A stretch of 64,000 bases of DNA from JAFDWR01 sp038216655 (GCA_038216655.1 JBBQPZ010000002.1:124001-188000), one strand, 5' to 3'. Numbered from the stretch's first letter, positions 50,247-59,902 are shown. Notes: generated by a model not told the origin, from the sequence alone. Numbers and translations: made by a program.

Positions 50247-51185
50247 CTAGCGAAGGGCGCGCGCGAACTTATCGAGGCGCTCGAAATATTCGGTCCCCGA
50301 CGCGTTGGAGCACTGAGCGTGCTCCGCACCGGGGACTACCCAAAGTTCGCAGCCGGCGGCATTGGCGAGCCGGTCGGCATGACTCCGGGGAATCAGATTG
50401 TCCTCCGCGCCTTGAATGACCAGGGCCGGACGACCCCGCCACTTCGTCGCCGCATCCATCGGGCGAATTGCCTCGGGTCGGAGCCCGCTCATGGCCGTCG
50501 CGAACCAGACGACCGGGCGCAAGTAGATGCTCGCGCCCGGGGCTTTACGGTCGAACCATCCGCGCATCGCTTCGTCGAAGTTGGCGTAGGCGCCCTCGGA
50601 GATCACACCGTCGACGGTGGGGTCGATTTCGCTGGCCAACCAGGCGGCCGCCCCACCCATCGAAATCCCCAGCACGACCACCCTCACATGATTTGCCCCG
50701 GCTTGATCGCGGGTCCAGCGGACGGTATCGACGATCGCCTGGGATTCCTTAACGCCGAATCCAACCGTGGAATCGGGACTTGCATCCTGGCCCGGCATGC
50801 TCGGCGCGACCGAATCGTAACCTCGTGCAAGCAGCCCGGCGCTCAAAGAAGCAAATCCGGCTCGGTCGCCACCGTAGCCGTGGGCGAGCACGAACACGAC
50901 CTTGGAGGGGTGACCTGCGGCGAGCCCTGGAGTGGCATAGGCAGGATCGGGTCCGGCTTTCGTCGGGATGGAGACTTCCGCCAGGCCGACCGGCCGCACC
51001 GAGGTCCAGCGCGGTGGATGCAGGTAGTTGCGGGCGAGCAACGCGCAAAGCGCGAAGTAGATCGCCAGGAACATCGCGAACCCCGTCAGCATCTTCTTCG
51101 CCCGCTTCTTTCGCACATCCAGAAAGACGTTGGGGGTGAACGGCCGGTGCCCGGTCCTAGGCACGCGCTTCGGCGGCGGTGACAC
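50247..51185 (-). CDS. Membrane-anchored alpha/beta hydrolase
   Basis: 312 aa from GTG 51185, overlapping the folD end by 29 bp; ATG 51092 is an alternative. One N-terminal membrane helix (MLTGFAMFLAIYFALCALLA). Catalytic residues: Ser in the nucleophile elbow VLGISMGGAAAWL (about 175), Asp in QGAEDNLIP and His in GAEHAQC. VFVLAHGYGGDRAG provides the oxyanion region. Resembles the bem46/YqkD-type esterases and peptidases. The substrate is unknown. Confidence 0.85.
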   Translation of the reverse strand: MSPPPKRVPRTGHRPFTPNVFLDVRKKRAKKMLTGFAMFLAIYFALCALLARNYLHPPRWTSVRPVGLAEVSIPTKAGPDPAYATPGLAAGHPSKVVFVLAHGYGGDRAGFASLSAGLLARGYDSVAPSMPGQDASPDSTVGFGVKESQAIVDTVRWTRDQAGANHVRVVVLGISMGGAAAWLASEIDPTVDGVISEGAYANFDEAMRGWFDRKAPGASIYLRPVVWFATAMSGLRPEAIRPMDAATKWRGRPALVIQGAEDNLIPRSHADRLANAAGCELWVVPGAEHAQCSNASGTEYFERLDKFARALR

Positions 51186-52008
51186 AGTTCTCCAGCAGAG
51201 TGGCGACGGTCATCGGCCCGACTCCTCCGGGAACCGGAGTGATCCAGGATGCCACTTCCCTCACTGACTCGAAGTCGACGTCACCGACGTCACCTTGTCG
51301 CCCTTCGACCTTGTTGTAGCCCGCATCCAGGACGATTGCGCCGGGTTTGATCCAGTCGGCCTTCACCATCTCTGGCTTTCCAACGGCGGCCACCAACACA
51401 TCCGCCTCTCGGCAGAGGTCGGGTAAGTCGCGGGTTCGGGAGTGGGCGATGGTCACGGTGGCGTGCTTCTGGAGGAGGAGCAAGGCGGCGGGTTTCCCGA
51501 CGATCACGCTTCGGCCGATCACTACCGCACGCTTGCCTTCGATCGAGAGGCCGTGGTGGTCAAGCAGCCGCATCATGCCAAGGGGCGTTGCGCAGCGGAA
51601 GCCCGGAAGGTCCGCGACAAGGCGTCCGAGCGAGGCCGGCGTGATGCCATCAACGTCCTTCTCCGCTCCGAGGGCGAGGAGCGCGGCGTCTTCGTCGAGG
51701 TGTTTGGGCAACGGGTGTTGAATGAGCACGCCGTGGACGAGCGGGTCAGCGTTGAGCTCGGCGATCTTATCGAGCACGTAATTCGGGGAGGTTTCGTCGC
51801 CAACTTCCCACGCCTCGCCGGTCATGCCGGCCATCTCGGCCCATTTCCGCTTCATCCGGACATAGGCGAGGCTGGCGGGGTCTTGCGTGGCGACAATCAC
51901 ATCCAAGCGGGGGGTGATTCCCTTGGCGCGGAGCACATCCACCCGCTCCTTCAATTGGGCGCGGACGATGCGAGAGAGGGCGAGACCGTCGAGAATTTGC
52001 GCGCTCAT
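51157..52008 (-). CDS. folD: Methylenetetrahydrofolate dehydrogenase/cyclohydrolase
   Basis: 283 aa from ATG 52008, preceded by GAGAGGAA; the upstream extension is not protein-like. FolD interconverts methylene- and formyl-THF, supplying formyl-THF to PurH. Catalytic Lys region AYVRMKRKWAEMAGM, substrate loop GVLIQHPLPKH, DVDGITPASLGRL, nucleotide loop VVIGRSVIVGKPAALLLL and the C-terminal ITPVPGGVGPMTVATLLEN are all present. Confidence 0.97.
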   Translation of the reverse strand: MSAQILDGLALSRIVRAQLKERVDVLRAKGITPRLDVIVATQDPASLAYVRMKRKWAEMAGMTGEAWEVGDETSPNYVLDKIAELNADPLVHGVLIQHPLPKHLDEDAALLALGAEKDVDGITPASLGRLVADLPGFRCATPLGMMRLLDHHGLSIEGKRAVVIGRSVIVGKPAALLLLQKHATVTIAHSRTRDLPDLCREADVLVAAVGKPEMVKADWIKPGAIVLDAGYNKVEGRQGDVGDVDFESVREVASWITPVPGGVGPMTVATLLENCVTAAEARA

Positions 52009-52117
52009 ATTCCTCTCCAGTATGGCGGCACCTCGGAAGCCGGGAAAGGAGGGCGGCTTCGCCATCTTCAATGGACGAGACAGAACGTCCGAGAACGCCA
52101 GACAATGGGGGGTAGCC

Positions 52118-54196
52118 CTAGGTCAATCCGATTTCGCGCTGCCAGAGATGCTCGGCGAGTTGCGTGGTGCCTTCCTGGAGGTGTCGCCGGAACGACGAAA
52201 GGGATACGTCGAGCTTCTCAGCGGCAAGCTCTTGCGTCGCAACAGGATGGAAATAGGCGACGTGTAGGGCCCGGTACAGCTTGTTCGTCTTCGGATGGGA
52301 TTTCATCCCTTGGGCGACTTCAAGAAGTAGCTCCCTCAGCGCGGTGATCCGGGTGGCGCTCGTCGCCTCTGTGCCGGCGCGCTCGATGACGAGTCTGGAC
52401 TTGAGCAGCGGGTGTTGGTTCAGGGTGGTCGGCACGGCATATCCCTTGAGGGCGGATGTGATCGCGGGCTCGAACGCCTCGCGGCTGAGAACCACGACTT
52501 CGCGGGGGGCTTCGGTCCAGGTGGGAGGCGTCGCCCCGGTTTCCTTGCGTCCGAGAAGCTCCAACCATGCCATCGGCGGGAGGCTTCGCCAATCGTGGCC
52601 GAACATGGCGAAGTTACGTTCGCCGACCTGGAAATCCGCGCTCTCGAGCCGCCGCAACTCGGCGTATCCAAAGAGCGGAGCCCAGAATTCGGCATCCGCG
52701 ACGGGTAGGAAAGTGTGCGCCGCATCGGCGATCGAGCTCCGTACGATGGCGACGAAGATTTGACTCTGGATCGGCGAGACTCCTTGATAGGTTTCGTCCG
52801 CCATCCAGAAGCGGAAGACGGTCGCATCCTCTCCTTGCCGGAGGGGTGCGCGGGAGGTGAGGAGGCGATGCGCCGAATCCATCGCCGGGTCGGCGGCGAT
52901 GTCGCGGCCTTCCGCCTCGCTTAGGCTGAGCATGGCGACGAATCCGGTCGGCTTCTCAGGGCGATCGGCGGCTCTGAACACGACGAAGCGATGGGGTTGC
53001 AACTCGATCCAGCGCTCGGCGTGTCGCGCGCTTGCCTTACCTTCGTGGCGCTCCACCAGCTCAAGGATCGCGGGGATGTCCTCCTGACGTAAGGTCGAAC
53101 CGAGGATGGAATTGGCCAACTCCCAATCGAAGAAGGGCTGAACCACGGGGTTGTGGCGGTGGAGGAAGATGTAATCGAAGAGTAATGCCTGCTGTTCCAG
53201 GCCCGACGTGTGTGCCAGCCGCTCGGCATAGTACGACCTTGCGCGGTCGTGCATCTTCTGTGAGAGGCTGGGATTGCGCCACTTGAGGTCGGCGATCAGG
53301 ACCTCGCGAGCCATGTCGTGGGGAGCCAACCCGTCGCGTCCTTGCTCGACAAAGGAGAGTTTCCTCAGCCACTCGAACGGCTCGGAAACGCTTTCCTGAT
53401 CAAGCAATCGAGCGAGGAGGGTCTCGGTGGTGACGCGGGGCAGGGCGCAGGCCTGAAGGGCGGCACGGTGCTGCTCGTCGGGAACTTCATCCATGAAGCG
53501 CTCAACCAAGTGTTGCACCAACTCGGGGACCGCTTCGGGTTCGAAATCACGGCCGGGAGATACTTCGTAGAGGTCCGCGACCAGCGAAAGCGCCAAGGGG
53601 TGCCCATGCGTGAATCGAATCACCGATTGTCTTTGCGCTTCGGGGATTGTGGTTCGTTCCAGGAGGTCGTTGGATTCCTTCGGGCTGAGATTTCGAAGTG
53701 GAAGGGCTTTGAGCAAACCACGCCACGCCGGATCGGCGCGCATCGCGGCCGATGGAGGTTGGCGAGAGGCGATGAGGATCAGGACACCTGCGGGGAGCGA
53801 CGGGAAGTAGATGTCCCTGAGCCAGGGTTCAAGTGGCCCGAGCCGCTCGTAGCCGTCCAAGATCAGGACGACCTTTCCATCATGGGCGGCAAGCCCTTCC
53901 GCAAGGGTGTCGTCGTTACTCGCCGCATCGCTTACCGCGGCTTCGAAGGAAACCGGGTCCGGACTAAGGCTGGTGCCGTCCACGCTCACGGTTGGGATGG
54001 CCGCGCCGCGAGCGAGTTCGGCCATGCGTCTAAGGAGACTAGATTTCCCAACCCCGCCGGGGCCAAAGATATGCAACACGACAAACGGTGATTCGGCGCT
54101 ACCGAGAGCACTGGAGAACAATGCCAACTCAGGCTTGCGCCCGACGAACCGCGCGGAGCGCAGTGCGTTCAGTTTTGAACCTAAACGAGACTCCAT
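52118..54196 (-). CDS. STAND-type ATPase with C-terminal helix-turn-helix
   Basis: 692 aa from ATG 54196; the upstream frame crosses the pilQ terminator and is not used. The N-terminus RSARFVGRKPELALF is typical of STAND/AfsR-like regulators. Walker A is GPGGVGKSS (about 45-53) and Walker B KVVLILDGYERL (about 108-119). A helical middle (200-420) may be the winged-helix/ARC part. About 425-580 is a separate alpha/beta region including a GNAT-like stretch (HRFVVFRAADRPEKPTGFVAML). The C-terminus (TQELAAEKLDVSLSSFRRHLQEGTTQLAEHLWQRE) is a helix-turn-helix. A signal-gated transcription regulator is likely; its target is unknown. A palindrome lies just upstream. Confidence 0.8.
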   Translation of the reverse strand: MESRLGSKLNALRSARFVGRKPELALFSSALGSAESPFVVLHIFGPGGVGKSSLLRRMAELARGAAIPTVSVDGTSLSPDPVSFEAAVSDAASNDDTLAEGLAAHDGKVVLILDGYERLGPLEPWLRDIYFPSLPAGVLILIASRQPPSAAMRADPAWRGLLKALPLRNLSPKESNDLLERTTIPEAQRQSVIRFTHGHPLALSLVADLYEVSPGRDFEPEAVPELVQHLVERFMDEVPDEQHRAALQACALPRVTTETLLARLLDQESVSEPFEWLRKLSFVEQGRDGLAPHDMAREVLIADLKWRNPSLSQKMHDRARSYYAERLAHTSGLEQQALLFDYIFLHRHNPVVQPFFDWELANSILGSTLRQEDIPAILELVERHEGKASARHAERWIELQPHRFVVFRAADRPEKPTGFVAMLSLSEAEGRDIAADPAMDSAHRLLTSRAPLRQGEDATVFRFWMADETYQGVSPIQSQIFVAIVRSSIADAAHTFLPVADAEFWAPLFGYAELRRLESADFQVGERNFAMFGHDWRSLPPMAWLELLGRKETGATPPTWTEAPREVVVLSREAFEPAITSALKGYAVPTTLNQHPLLKSRLVIERAGTEATSATRITALRELLLEVAQGMKSHPKTNKLYRALHVAYFHPVATQELAAEKLDVSLSSFRRHLQEGTTQLAEHLWQREIGLT

Positions 54197-54205
54197 AGAT
54201 GATGC

Positions 54206-54226
54206 GGTCGGACACCCTATCCGACC
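54206..54226 (-). promoter_or_regulatory. Palindromic operator candidate before the STAND gene
   Basis: GGTCGGA (54206-54212) and TCCGACC (54220-54226) form a perfect inverted repeat with a 7-nt spacer, 10 bp upstream of the ATG. On the minus strand TATTAT (54238-54233) lies just ahead and could be the -10 box, so the palindrome would overlap the transcription start. Confidence 0.45.
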
Positions 54227-54261
54227 TCCTTCATAATAGCGTCCCTCCCCGTAAGTCGTTA

Positions 54262-54298
54262 GCAGAAAAGAGAGGGGCCCCTTGCGGGAGCCCCTCTT
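54262..54298 (-). terminator. Terminator of the pil operon
   Basis: Minus strand: AGAGGGGCTCCC - gcaa - GGGGCCCCTCT followed by CTTTTCTG, 26 bp after the pilQ stop. It separates the pil operon from the STAND gene. Confidence 0.85.
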
Positions 54299-54323
54299 GA
54301 GAGAGATCGAGGGATCGAAGAAG

Positions 54324-56975
54324 CTAGTGTCCCTTCGTGCTCTTGTCGAGGTCGTGCGGACCGCCACCGGGCCACACCTTGTTGTTCTTCTCGGCCTGGC
54401 GAGGGTTCGCCGGTGACTGACGGTCCTTCTCGGTCACTTCACGAGCGGTGATGAAGAACACCACTTCGCTGCGTACCTTGTCATTGTTGACGCGGCTGAA
54501 GAATCTGCCGATGATCGGTAGGTCCCTAAGAATCGGGATTCCCGAGAGCGTCTTACGATCTTGGTTCTGAACCAGGCCGCCGATCGCAATCGTCTCGCCG
54601 CTCTTGATGTTGACCAGGGTCTCCGCGGTGCGGGAACTCGTCTGCGGCAGGCTTCCACCGCCGGGGACAGGTGTGAAGCCCTGAAGGATGCGGAAGGTGG
54701 GACGCAGGTCGAGCGTGATGTTGCCCTCAGCGCCGAGTCGTGGCGTGACATAGAAGTCGACGCCGACGTTGACTTCACCCGTGGTGATCGTCGGTCCATT
54801 GTTGCCACTGGAGATGATCGATTCGATGTAGCGGACCTCATCACCCACGAAGATGTGGGTCAAAGCACCGTCGCTGGCGAGAATGCTTGGACGGGCGATG
54901 ACGTTGTTCTTGGTGCTGATCTGATCGAGAGTGCCGAGGGCACCAAGGTTGCCGCCACCCTTGAAACCGATCTTTGTGCTCACTCCACCGGCCGTGGTGT
55001 CCAAGCCGAGACCCTGGTTGATCCGGAGACTCTGCATCGATCCGCCCGTAAGGGCCGTAAGGTCTAGGCCTACCTTGAGAGCTTCGTCGTTAGAAAGCTC
55101 CATCACGCGGAATTCGATAGCCACCTGCTTTGGTGCCACATCGAGAATCTCAAGCATGCGCTTGGCATCCTCAAGTTGCTGCGGTGTTCCCTTAAGCAGA
55201 AGCTTCATCGGCGTCTGGAATGTGGAAACATCCGCGCTATAGGCAGTAACGCCTTCATTGGTTTTGGCAGGAGCCGTCCCGAGATTGGCGCTCCCGCCGC
55301 CGCTGCCAGAGCTACTGCCGCCAGATCCACCGGAGCCTGAGCTACCGGAGCCGCTACCGCCACCGCTGTTCTGACTGCCACCGGAGGCACCGCTTCCCGA
55401 ACCGCTTGCTCCGTTCGAAGAGTCGTCTCCCTTCCCGCCCTTGAGACCTGAGACTGCGGTGTTCGTAGTCTTGATTCCCGCGTTGGGATCGACCGGAGCG
55501 GGCATCAGTTTGGCGCGGATCCCCGGGACGGCGTCGATAATCTCGACCATGGCGATCTGCGGCTTGATGAACTTCAGGCCAACCACCTCGTATGAGGTTG
55601 CCCCGCCATCGGACAATGAGTCCATGCTGCTCAGCAACTGCATCATGTTGTCGACTTCATTCGAGCGACCCGAGATGACAACCACCTGCTTGCTTAGGCT
55701 GGTGCGAGGCGTAGCAACCATCTGAATGTCGCCGAAGTTCGAGTTCTTGTCGGCACGCAGGCTGGCGACGAGATCCTCAGCGGCGATGCCGCGCGGCTCG
55801 TAAGAGCGCTGAACGGTGCCGTTCGAAGTCGGAATCTTAACGCCCATCGCCACGCAAATACGTTGATCGATCTGGCGCGCCGCGGCCTCGACTTCATCAA
55901 GTCGCGTCGGGGTTCCGACGATCACCATGTAGTTGTCGACCTGATCCTTCTGGACGCCGCTCTTGGTGTTGACGACGGTATCGTTCTTGCCCCCGCTACC
56001 CGAGTCGGTGGCCTTTCCGGTGCCATCGGCCGGGTTGGGACCGACCTTGGTCTGTTGGAAGATGCCGATATCCTCGCTTGAAAGCAGGATGTCATACTTG
56101 CCGAGCAGCGTCTGGACCGGGACCGACCCGAGCATCGCGGCCTTAACCTGCGCGCCCTGGTGGCTGTAGATTGGGACGACGCGGGTTTCGGTCGAAAGGT
56201 CGCCATTGCCCTTGAGCATCTGGACGGTCTCGGAGAATTTTGCCGCTGACGTCACGACATAGGTGTTGCCCATCTTCGTGTAGCGAACGCCTGCCATCGA
56301 GGTGATGAGGTCGAGCGCTTCCTGGAGAGACACCGAGCCAAGCGAAACTGTGAGCTTGCCGCTGACTTCCGGGGAGGTTACGATGTTGACGTTGGTCTGA
56401 AGGGCGAGCGCCTTGAGGATCTGCACGACGTCGGTGTTAACGAAGTCGAGCGAGACTCGGGATGACATTTCACGTGAAACGGTCGTGGTCGAGTTCACCG
56501 TCGGAGACGAGCTGATCGTCTTCGGACCGGGGATCGCGGGAAGGTGGTCCGGATACTCGTCCACGGGCTTCTTCGCGGAAACCTGCGGGGTCGGTTTGGC
56601 ATCGCCGAAGTAGAGGCTGTAGCCCTCGCTCGTCTTCTGCATCGCCGGCTGGTTAGGGCCGTCGAGGTGCATGGTCAAGCGAACGCGCAGCGGCTTGCGG
56701 CTGTACCATGTCAGCTTCGCATCGCCGACGCCACCGGCATCGACTGAGAACTTCCGGTTTCCACCGTCCATTCCGGCATCGAACTGCAGGATGTAGTAGC
56801 GACCGACGCGTGAGACCTTGGGAGCGTTGAGATCGTGGCCAACGATCGAAATCGTCGCTCCGTTCTCTCCCACAGCTTTGCCGGTCACGGCGTCGATATG
56901 GCCCTCTGCCCACACGGTGGTGGCGAGGACGAGGGCCCCAAGGCCCGACAGCGAACGTAAGGTGCTATTTAGCAT
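54324..56975 (-). CDS. pilQ: Type IV pilus/T2SS-like secretin PilQ
   Basis: 883 aa from ATG 56975 (a GTG/ATG further up overlaps pilP more). Signal peptide MLNSTLRSLSGLGALVLATTVWA. An AMIN-like region (about 30-130) is followed by an STN/N0 domain (VSLDFVNTDVVQILKALALQTNVNIVTSPEVSGKLTVSL, about 180-240) and N1-type modules. A Gly/Ser-rich linker occupies about 510-560. The secretin channel is at about 610-850 (KQVAIEFRVMELSNDEAL, ETLVNIKSGETIAIGGLVQNQDRKTLSGIPILRDLPIIGRFF). It forms the outer-membrane pore. Last gene of the operon; it overlaps pilP by 11 bp. Confidence 0.95.
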   Translation of the reverse strand: MLNSTLRSLSGLGALVLATTVWAEGHIDAVTGKAVGENGATISIVGHDLNAPKVSRVGRYYILQFDAGMDGGNRKFSVDAGGVGDAKLTWYSRKPLRVRLTMHLDGPNQPAMQKTSEGYSLYFGDAKPTPQVSAKKPVDEYPDHLPAIPGPKTISSSPTVNSTTTVSREMSSRVSLDFVNTDVVQILKALALQTNVNIVTSPEVSGKLTVSLGSVSLQEALDLITSMAGVRYTKMGNTYVVTSAAKFSETVQMLKGNGDLSTETRVVPIYSHQGAQVKAAMLGSVPVQTLLGKYDILLSSEDIGIFQQTKVGPNPADGTGKATDSGSGGKNDTVVNTKSGVQKDQVDNYMVIVGTPTRLDEVEAAARQIDQRICVAMGVKIPTSNGTVQRSYEPRGIAAEDLVASLRADKNSNFGDIQMVATPRTSLSKQVVVISGRSNEVDNMMQLLSSMDSLSDGGATSYEVVGLKFIKPQIAMVEIIDAVPGIRAKLMPAPVDPNAGIKTTNTAVSGLKGGKGDDSSNGASGSGSGASGGSQNSGGGSGSGSSGSGGSGGSSSGSGGGSANLGTAPAKTNEGVTAYSADVSTFQTPMKLLLKGTPQQLEDAKRMLEILDVAPKQVAIEFRVMELSNDEALKVGLDLTALTGGSMQSLRINQGLGLDTTAGGVSTKIGFKGGGNLGALGTLDQISTKNNVIARPSILASDGALTHIFVGDEVRYIESIISSGNNGPTITTGEVNVGVDFYVTPRLGAEGNITLDLRPTFRILQGFTPVPGGGSLPQTSSRTAETLVNIKSGETIAIGGLVQNQDRKTLSGIPILRDLPIIGRFFSRVNNDKVRSEVVFFITAREVTEKDRQSPANPRQAEKNNKVWPGGGPHDLDKSTKGH

Positions 56976-57597
56976 TAGGGTTCCCTCCCATGTCAAAGTG
57001 AAGCGTCTTGCCTCGGAAGCGTACGGAGACCTTGCCCTTCTCGATACCGGTCACCGTAGTTTCCGAATCGATCGATCCGCCGAGGCGGACCAGGCGTTGG
57101 TTGCCTTGGGCATCCACGAAAACGGCGGCCGGGTGTTCCCCGACAATGACGCCGCTGACTTGATAGCCGAAAGTGGGTTCGATGTGCAGGCCGGGGGCTG
57201 CGTTGTTGGGACCGCCGATCTGGCCGTTGCCGAGACTCCTCGGGTCGCCGCCCATCGGAGGAAGAGGGGGCACTTCTCCCGTATTCGGGCCGTACCCGCC
57301 CGGAATGCGCGTCGGATGCCTGGTCGGCTGCGGAGGCGTCGGGGTTGGCGTAGGCGTTGGCATCGGAGTGGGCTGGGCACTGGCGGGAACCGCGAACGGG
57401 TCACGCTCAGGCAGGGCCATGGCGACCTCTGGGTTCTTGGGTGCCTTCGGGTCGGTGGTCTCCGCCGCGATGGGTGCCTTCTTCTTGGCGACCGACGCAG
57501 GGGCCGGGCCGGAGCCCATGAATTGGAACGCCCCAACGCCGACTACCGCCAGCCCGAGGAGTGCCATGACGAGCATCTTCTTCTTGTTATCCTTCAT
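56965..57597 (-). CDS. pilP: PilP-like inner-membrane protein
   Basis: 210 aa. One membrane helix (about 8-27), a linker rich in Pro/Thr/Lys with a PTPTPTP run (about 75-100), and a C-terminal beta domain (FGYQVSGVIVGEHPAAVFVDAQGNQRLVRLGGSIDSETTVTGIEKGKVSVRFRGKTLHFDM). This is the layout of PilP/GspC HR domains that contact the secretin. Sequence alone is weak; position between pilO and pilQ supports the name. Confidence 0.75.
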   Translation of the reverse strand: MKDNKKKMLVMALLGLAVVGVGAFQFMGSGPAPASVAKKKAPIAAETTDPKAPKNPEVAMALPERDPFAVPASAQPTPMPTPTPTPTPPQPTRHPTRIPGGYGPNTGEVPPLPPMGGDPRSLGNGQIGGPNNAAPGLHIEPTFGYQVSGVIVGEHPAAVFVDAQGNQRLVRLGGSIDSETTVTGIEKGKVSVRFRGKTLHFDMGGNPNAK

Positions 57598-58219
57598 GGG
57601 TCACCATTTGAGTGGAAGCGGTCTTGGTCGGAGGCGTCGCTCCCGGCTTAACCGGTTGCGGGAAAACGAAGGCCTTGAGCTCGACGACGACATCGAGTCC
57701 AGAGAACCCTTTGTTGATGTCGGTCTTCGGCGTCAACGTGACGGTCCGAGCGGCGACGATCTTGGGGAATGTCTGTAGCGAATCGACGAACTTCATCACG
57801 TTCGCGAATGAGCCGCGACCCTTCACTTCGATCACGAGCTCGTCGTAGGGCTTGCGCTCCTGCTTCTCGCCCTGCTTGGGATTGACCACCGGAACCGGCA
57901 TCGGACGAACGCCGACGACTTCGATTCCGTTCGCCTTGCCCGTCGCTTCGAGCTGGCTCAGCATCGTCGGGATATAGGCGAAGTCGGGGATGCCCTCTTC
58001 GAGGTGCTTCAGCTTAGCGGCGGTCTCCGTCAGCGTCTTATTGCTGTCGTCGAGCTGCTTCTGAATCTCCTGCGTGGGCTTGACTTGGCTGCGAAGCGCG
58101 GCGACCTTGCCCTCCTGTTCAGCCAAACCGGTGTAGCCCATGTAGACGGCTCCCGCTCCCACCACAAAGGTGCCGAGCGCGAGGATCATGAAAATCTTGG
58201 GATTGGGTGACTTCTTCAC
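57587..58219 (-). CDS. pilO: Type IV pilus assembly protein PilO
   Basis: 210 aa. Short cytoplasmic start, membrane helix (FMILALGTFVVGAGAVYMGYTGLA), coiled coil (about 35-75) and a ferredoxin-like C-terminal domain (FAYIPTMLSQLEATGKANGIEVVGVRPMPV, VEVKGRGSFANVMKFVDSLQTFPKIV). It overlaps pilN by 4 bp (ATGA) and pilP by 11 bp. Confidence 0.88.
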   Translation of the reverse strand: MKKSPNPKIFMILALGTFVVGAGAVYMGYTGLAEQEGKVAALRSQVKPTQEIQKQLDDSNKTLTETAAKLKHLEEGIPDFAYIPTMLSQLEATGKANGIEVVGVRPMPVPVVNPKQGEKQERKPYDELVIEVKGRGSFANVMKFVDSLQTFPKIVAARTVTLTPKTDINKGFSGLDVVVELKAFVFPQPVKPGATPPTKTASTQMVTHEG

Positions 58220-58809
58220 TTGCTGGTGTCCTCCACCGTCTTCTTCTGCTCGAGGCTTCCCGCGATGTCCGCGGAAATCTCAAACTCCGTCCCCTTCAAG
58301 CCGCCGGCAAGTTTCTCCTGGGAGTACTTGAGCGTCACCGCTTCGAGGTCGGTCGAGTTCTGGAGTCGCTCCATGAACTCGCCGATCGGAGCCTGCGCCG
58401 TCGCGACGCCGACGAAGCTGACGGAAATCGGCTTCGACGGATCCACCGCCATGGTTCGCATGGCGGTGAGCCAAGCGGAACCCGGGGTTTGGGTCGCGAT
58501 GTGGTGCAGGATCTTGCTCCAGCGGTCGGTGCTGACCTGAGCGTCTTCCAGGGTCTTGAGCCGAGGGCTCAAGCTCGCGGTTGACTTGGAGTTCTGTTCC
58601 ATTTGGTCGACCAACGGTTGATTCTTCCGAAGCTGGTTCTTCAACCGAGCTTCTTCGCTCTGAGCCCTCTCGGACTCAAAGACCACGAACCCGTAGAGGC
58701 CAACCGATCCCACGGCGACCGCGGCAAAGGTGAAGAAGAAGGCGCGAGCCTTCGCTTCGTTTCGCTTGACGGCAAGCCGTTGCTCTTGAATGAGGTTAAT
58801 GAGTGGCAT
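58216..58809 (-). CDS. pilN: Type IV pilus assembly protein PilN
   Basis: 197 aa. The N-terminus MPLINLIQEQRLAVKRNEAKARAF is the segment that binds PilM in the cytoplasm (usually INLLP). Membrane helix at about 26-45, then a coiled coil and the ferredoxin-like domain. Follows pilM by 10 bp and overlaps pilO. Confidence 0.9.
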   Translation of the reverse strand: MPLINLIQEQRLAVKRNEAKARAFFFTFAAVAVGSVGLYGFVVFESERAQSEEARLKNQLRKNQPLVDQMEQNSKSTASLSPRLKTLEDAQVSTDRWSKILHHIATQTPGSAWLTAMRTMAVDPSKPISVSFVGVATAQAPIGEFMERLQNSTDLEAVTLKYSQEKLAGGLKGTEFEISADIAGSLEQKKTVEDTSK

Positions 58810-58819
58810 GGCGTAATCC

Positions 58820-59899
58820 TCAGGCGGCCTTTGCTTGAGCCCGCATCGCGAGACCCGATGCGACGGCTAAATCAAGCCCGCTCTCCTCGGCGGGGCCGGT
58901 GCGAACGAAGCGCGGGTTTGTGAAAACACCGGCTTCCGTCACCTGAAGTGAGAGTCGATGGGAAACGTATTCGGCAAGGCCAGTGAGCTTGGTTCCGCCG
59001 CCGGTGACGATGAGGGAATCGACCTGTTTGGCCTGCGCCCCTTCGCCCTGCTGCGACTGGTAGTAGTTCAAGGAACGGCGGATCTCACGGACGAGCTCGT
59101 CGATGTGCGGCTGAAGCACGCGCAGGGGCGGATTCTCCTTCGGCCGATTGTCGTCGAGTAGTTCGTGGAGGTTTAGCTGGGCCTTGCCCGCTTCCGCATC
59201 TCCCGCTTCGAGCTTGAAGTAATTCTTGAGCGCCTCGGTCAACACGTTCCCACCGTGGGGGATGGAACGGGTCATCGCGAACTTCCCGCCCGAGACGACG
59301 CTCAGGTTGGTGGTGCTCGCTCCGATGTCGACCAGAGCGACTGTCGACTCGGTAAAGTCGCGCTCTTTGTCGGCCTCAATGATCGACCGAACCATCGAGA
59401 AGGCTTCGATCTCGACGCACTCGACCTCGAGTCCCACAGCTTCCACCGCTTCGACTCGGCTGTTGACAATGTCCTTCGGTGCGGCGACGATCAAAACATC
59501 CATCTGGCCGTCTTCTGTCGGGCCGATGATCTCAAACTCGATGTAGCAGTCCTCCGGGCTTCCCGGAACGTAACGGCTGGCTTCGAACTTGATCGACTTG
59601 CGCAGGGTCGCTTCGGCCATGCGCGGCATCTTGACGGGGCGGACAAAAACGCTTGCACCCGCAATCGCGATGTTGGCCGAGGTCGCGTTGATGTGCGCCT
59701 CCTTCAGCATCGCCTTGAGGGCGGCGGTGACGCTCTCGCCATCGATCACGACGCCATCCTTGATGGCATCGGTCGGCGTGGGCGCGGTGGCCGTCTTGGT
59801 GACCTTCCAGTCATTGCCACTGCGCTCGAGCTGAACAGCTTTGAGCGTGTGGTGACCGAGGTCGATCCCGACGACTAATTTTTTTGAGAACAGACCCAT
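58820..59899 (-). CDS. pilM: Type IV pilus assembly ATPase-like protein PilM
   Basis: 359 aa actin-like protein. VVGIDLGHHTLKAVQLE is phosphate loop 1, VALVDIGASTTNLSVVSGGKFAMTRSIPHGGNVLTEAL phosphate loop 2 and SLIVTGGGTKLTGLAEYVS the adenosine loop. RKSIKFEASRYVPGSPEDCYIEFEI is the PilM/SHS2-type subdomain. It is the cytoplasmic ring component that binds PilN. Confidence 0.95.
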   Translation of the reverse strand: MGLFSKKLVVGIDLGHHTLKAVQLERSGNDWKVTKTATAPTPTDAIKDGVVIDGESVTAALKAMLKEAHINATSANIAIAGASVFVRPVKMPRMAEATLRKSIKFEASRYVPGSPEDCYIEFEIIGPTEDGQMDVLIVAAPKDIVNSRVEAVEAVGLEVECVEIEAFSMVRSIIEADKERDFTESTVALVDIGASTTNLSVVSGGKFAMTRSIPHGGNVLTEALKNYFKLEAGDAEAGKAQLNLHELLDDNRPKENPPLRVLQPHIDELVREIRRSLNYYQSQQGEGAQAKQVDSLIVTGGGTKLTGLAEYVSHRLSLQVTEAGVFTNPRFVRTGPAEESGLDLAVASGLAMRAQAKAA

Positions 59900-59902
59900 G
59901 GT

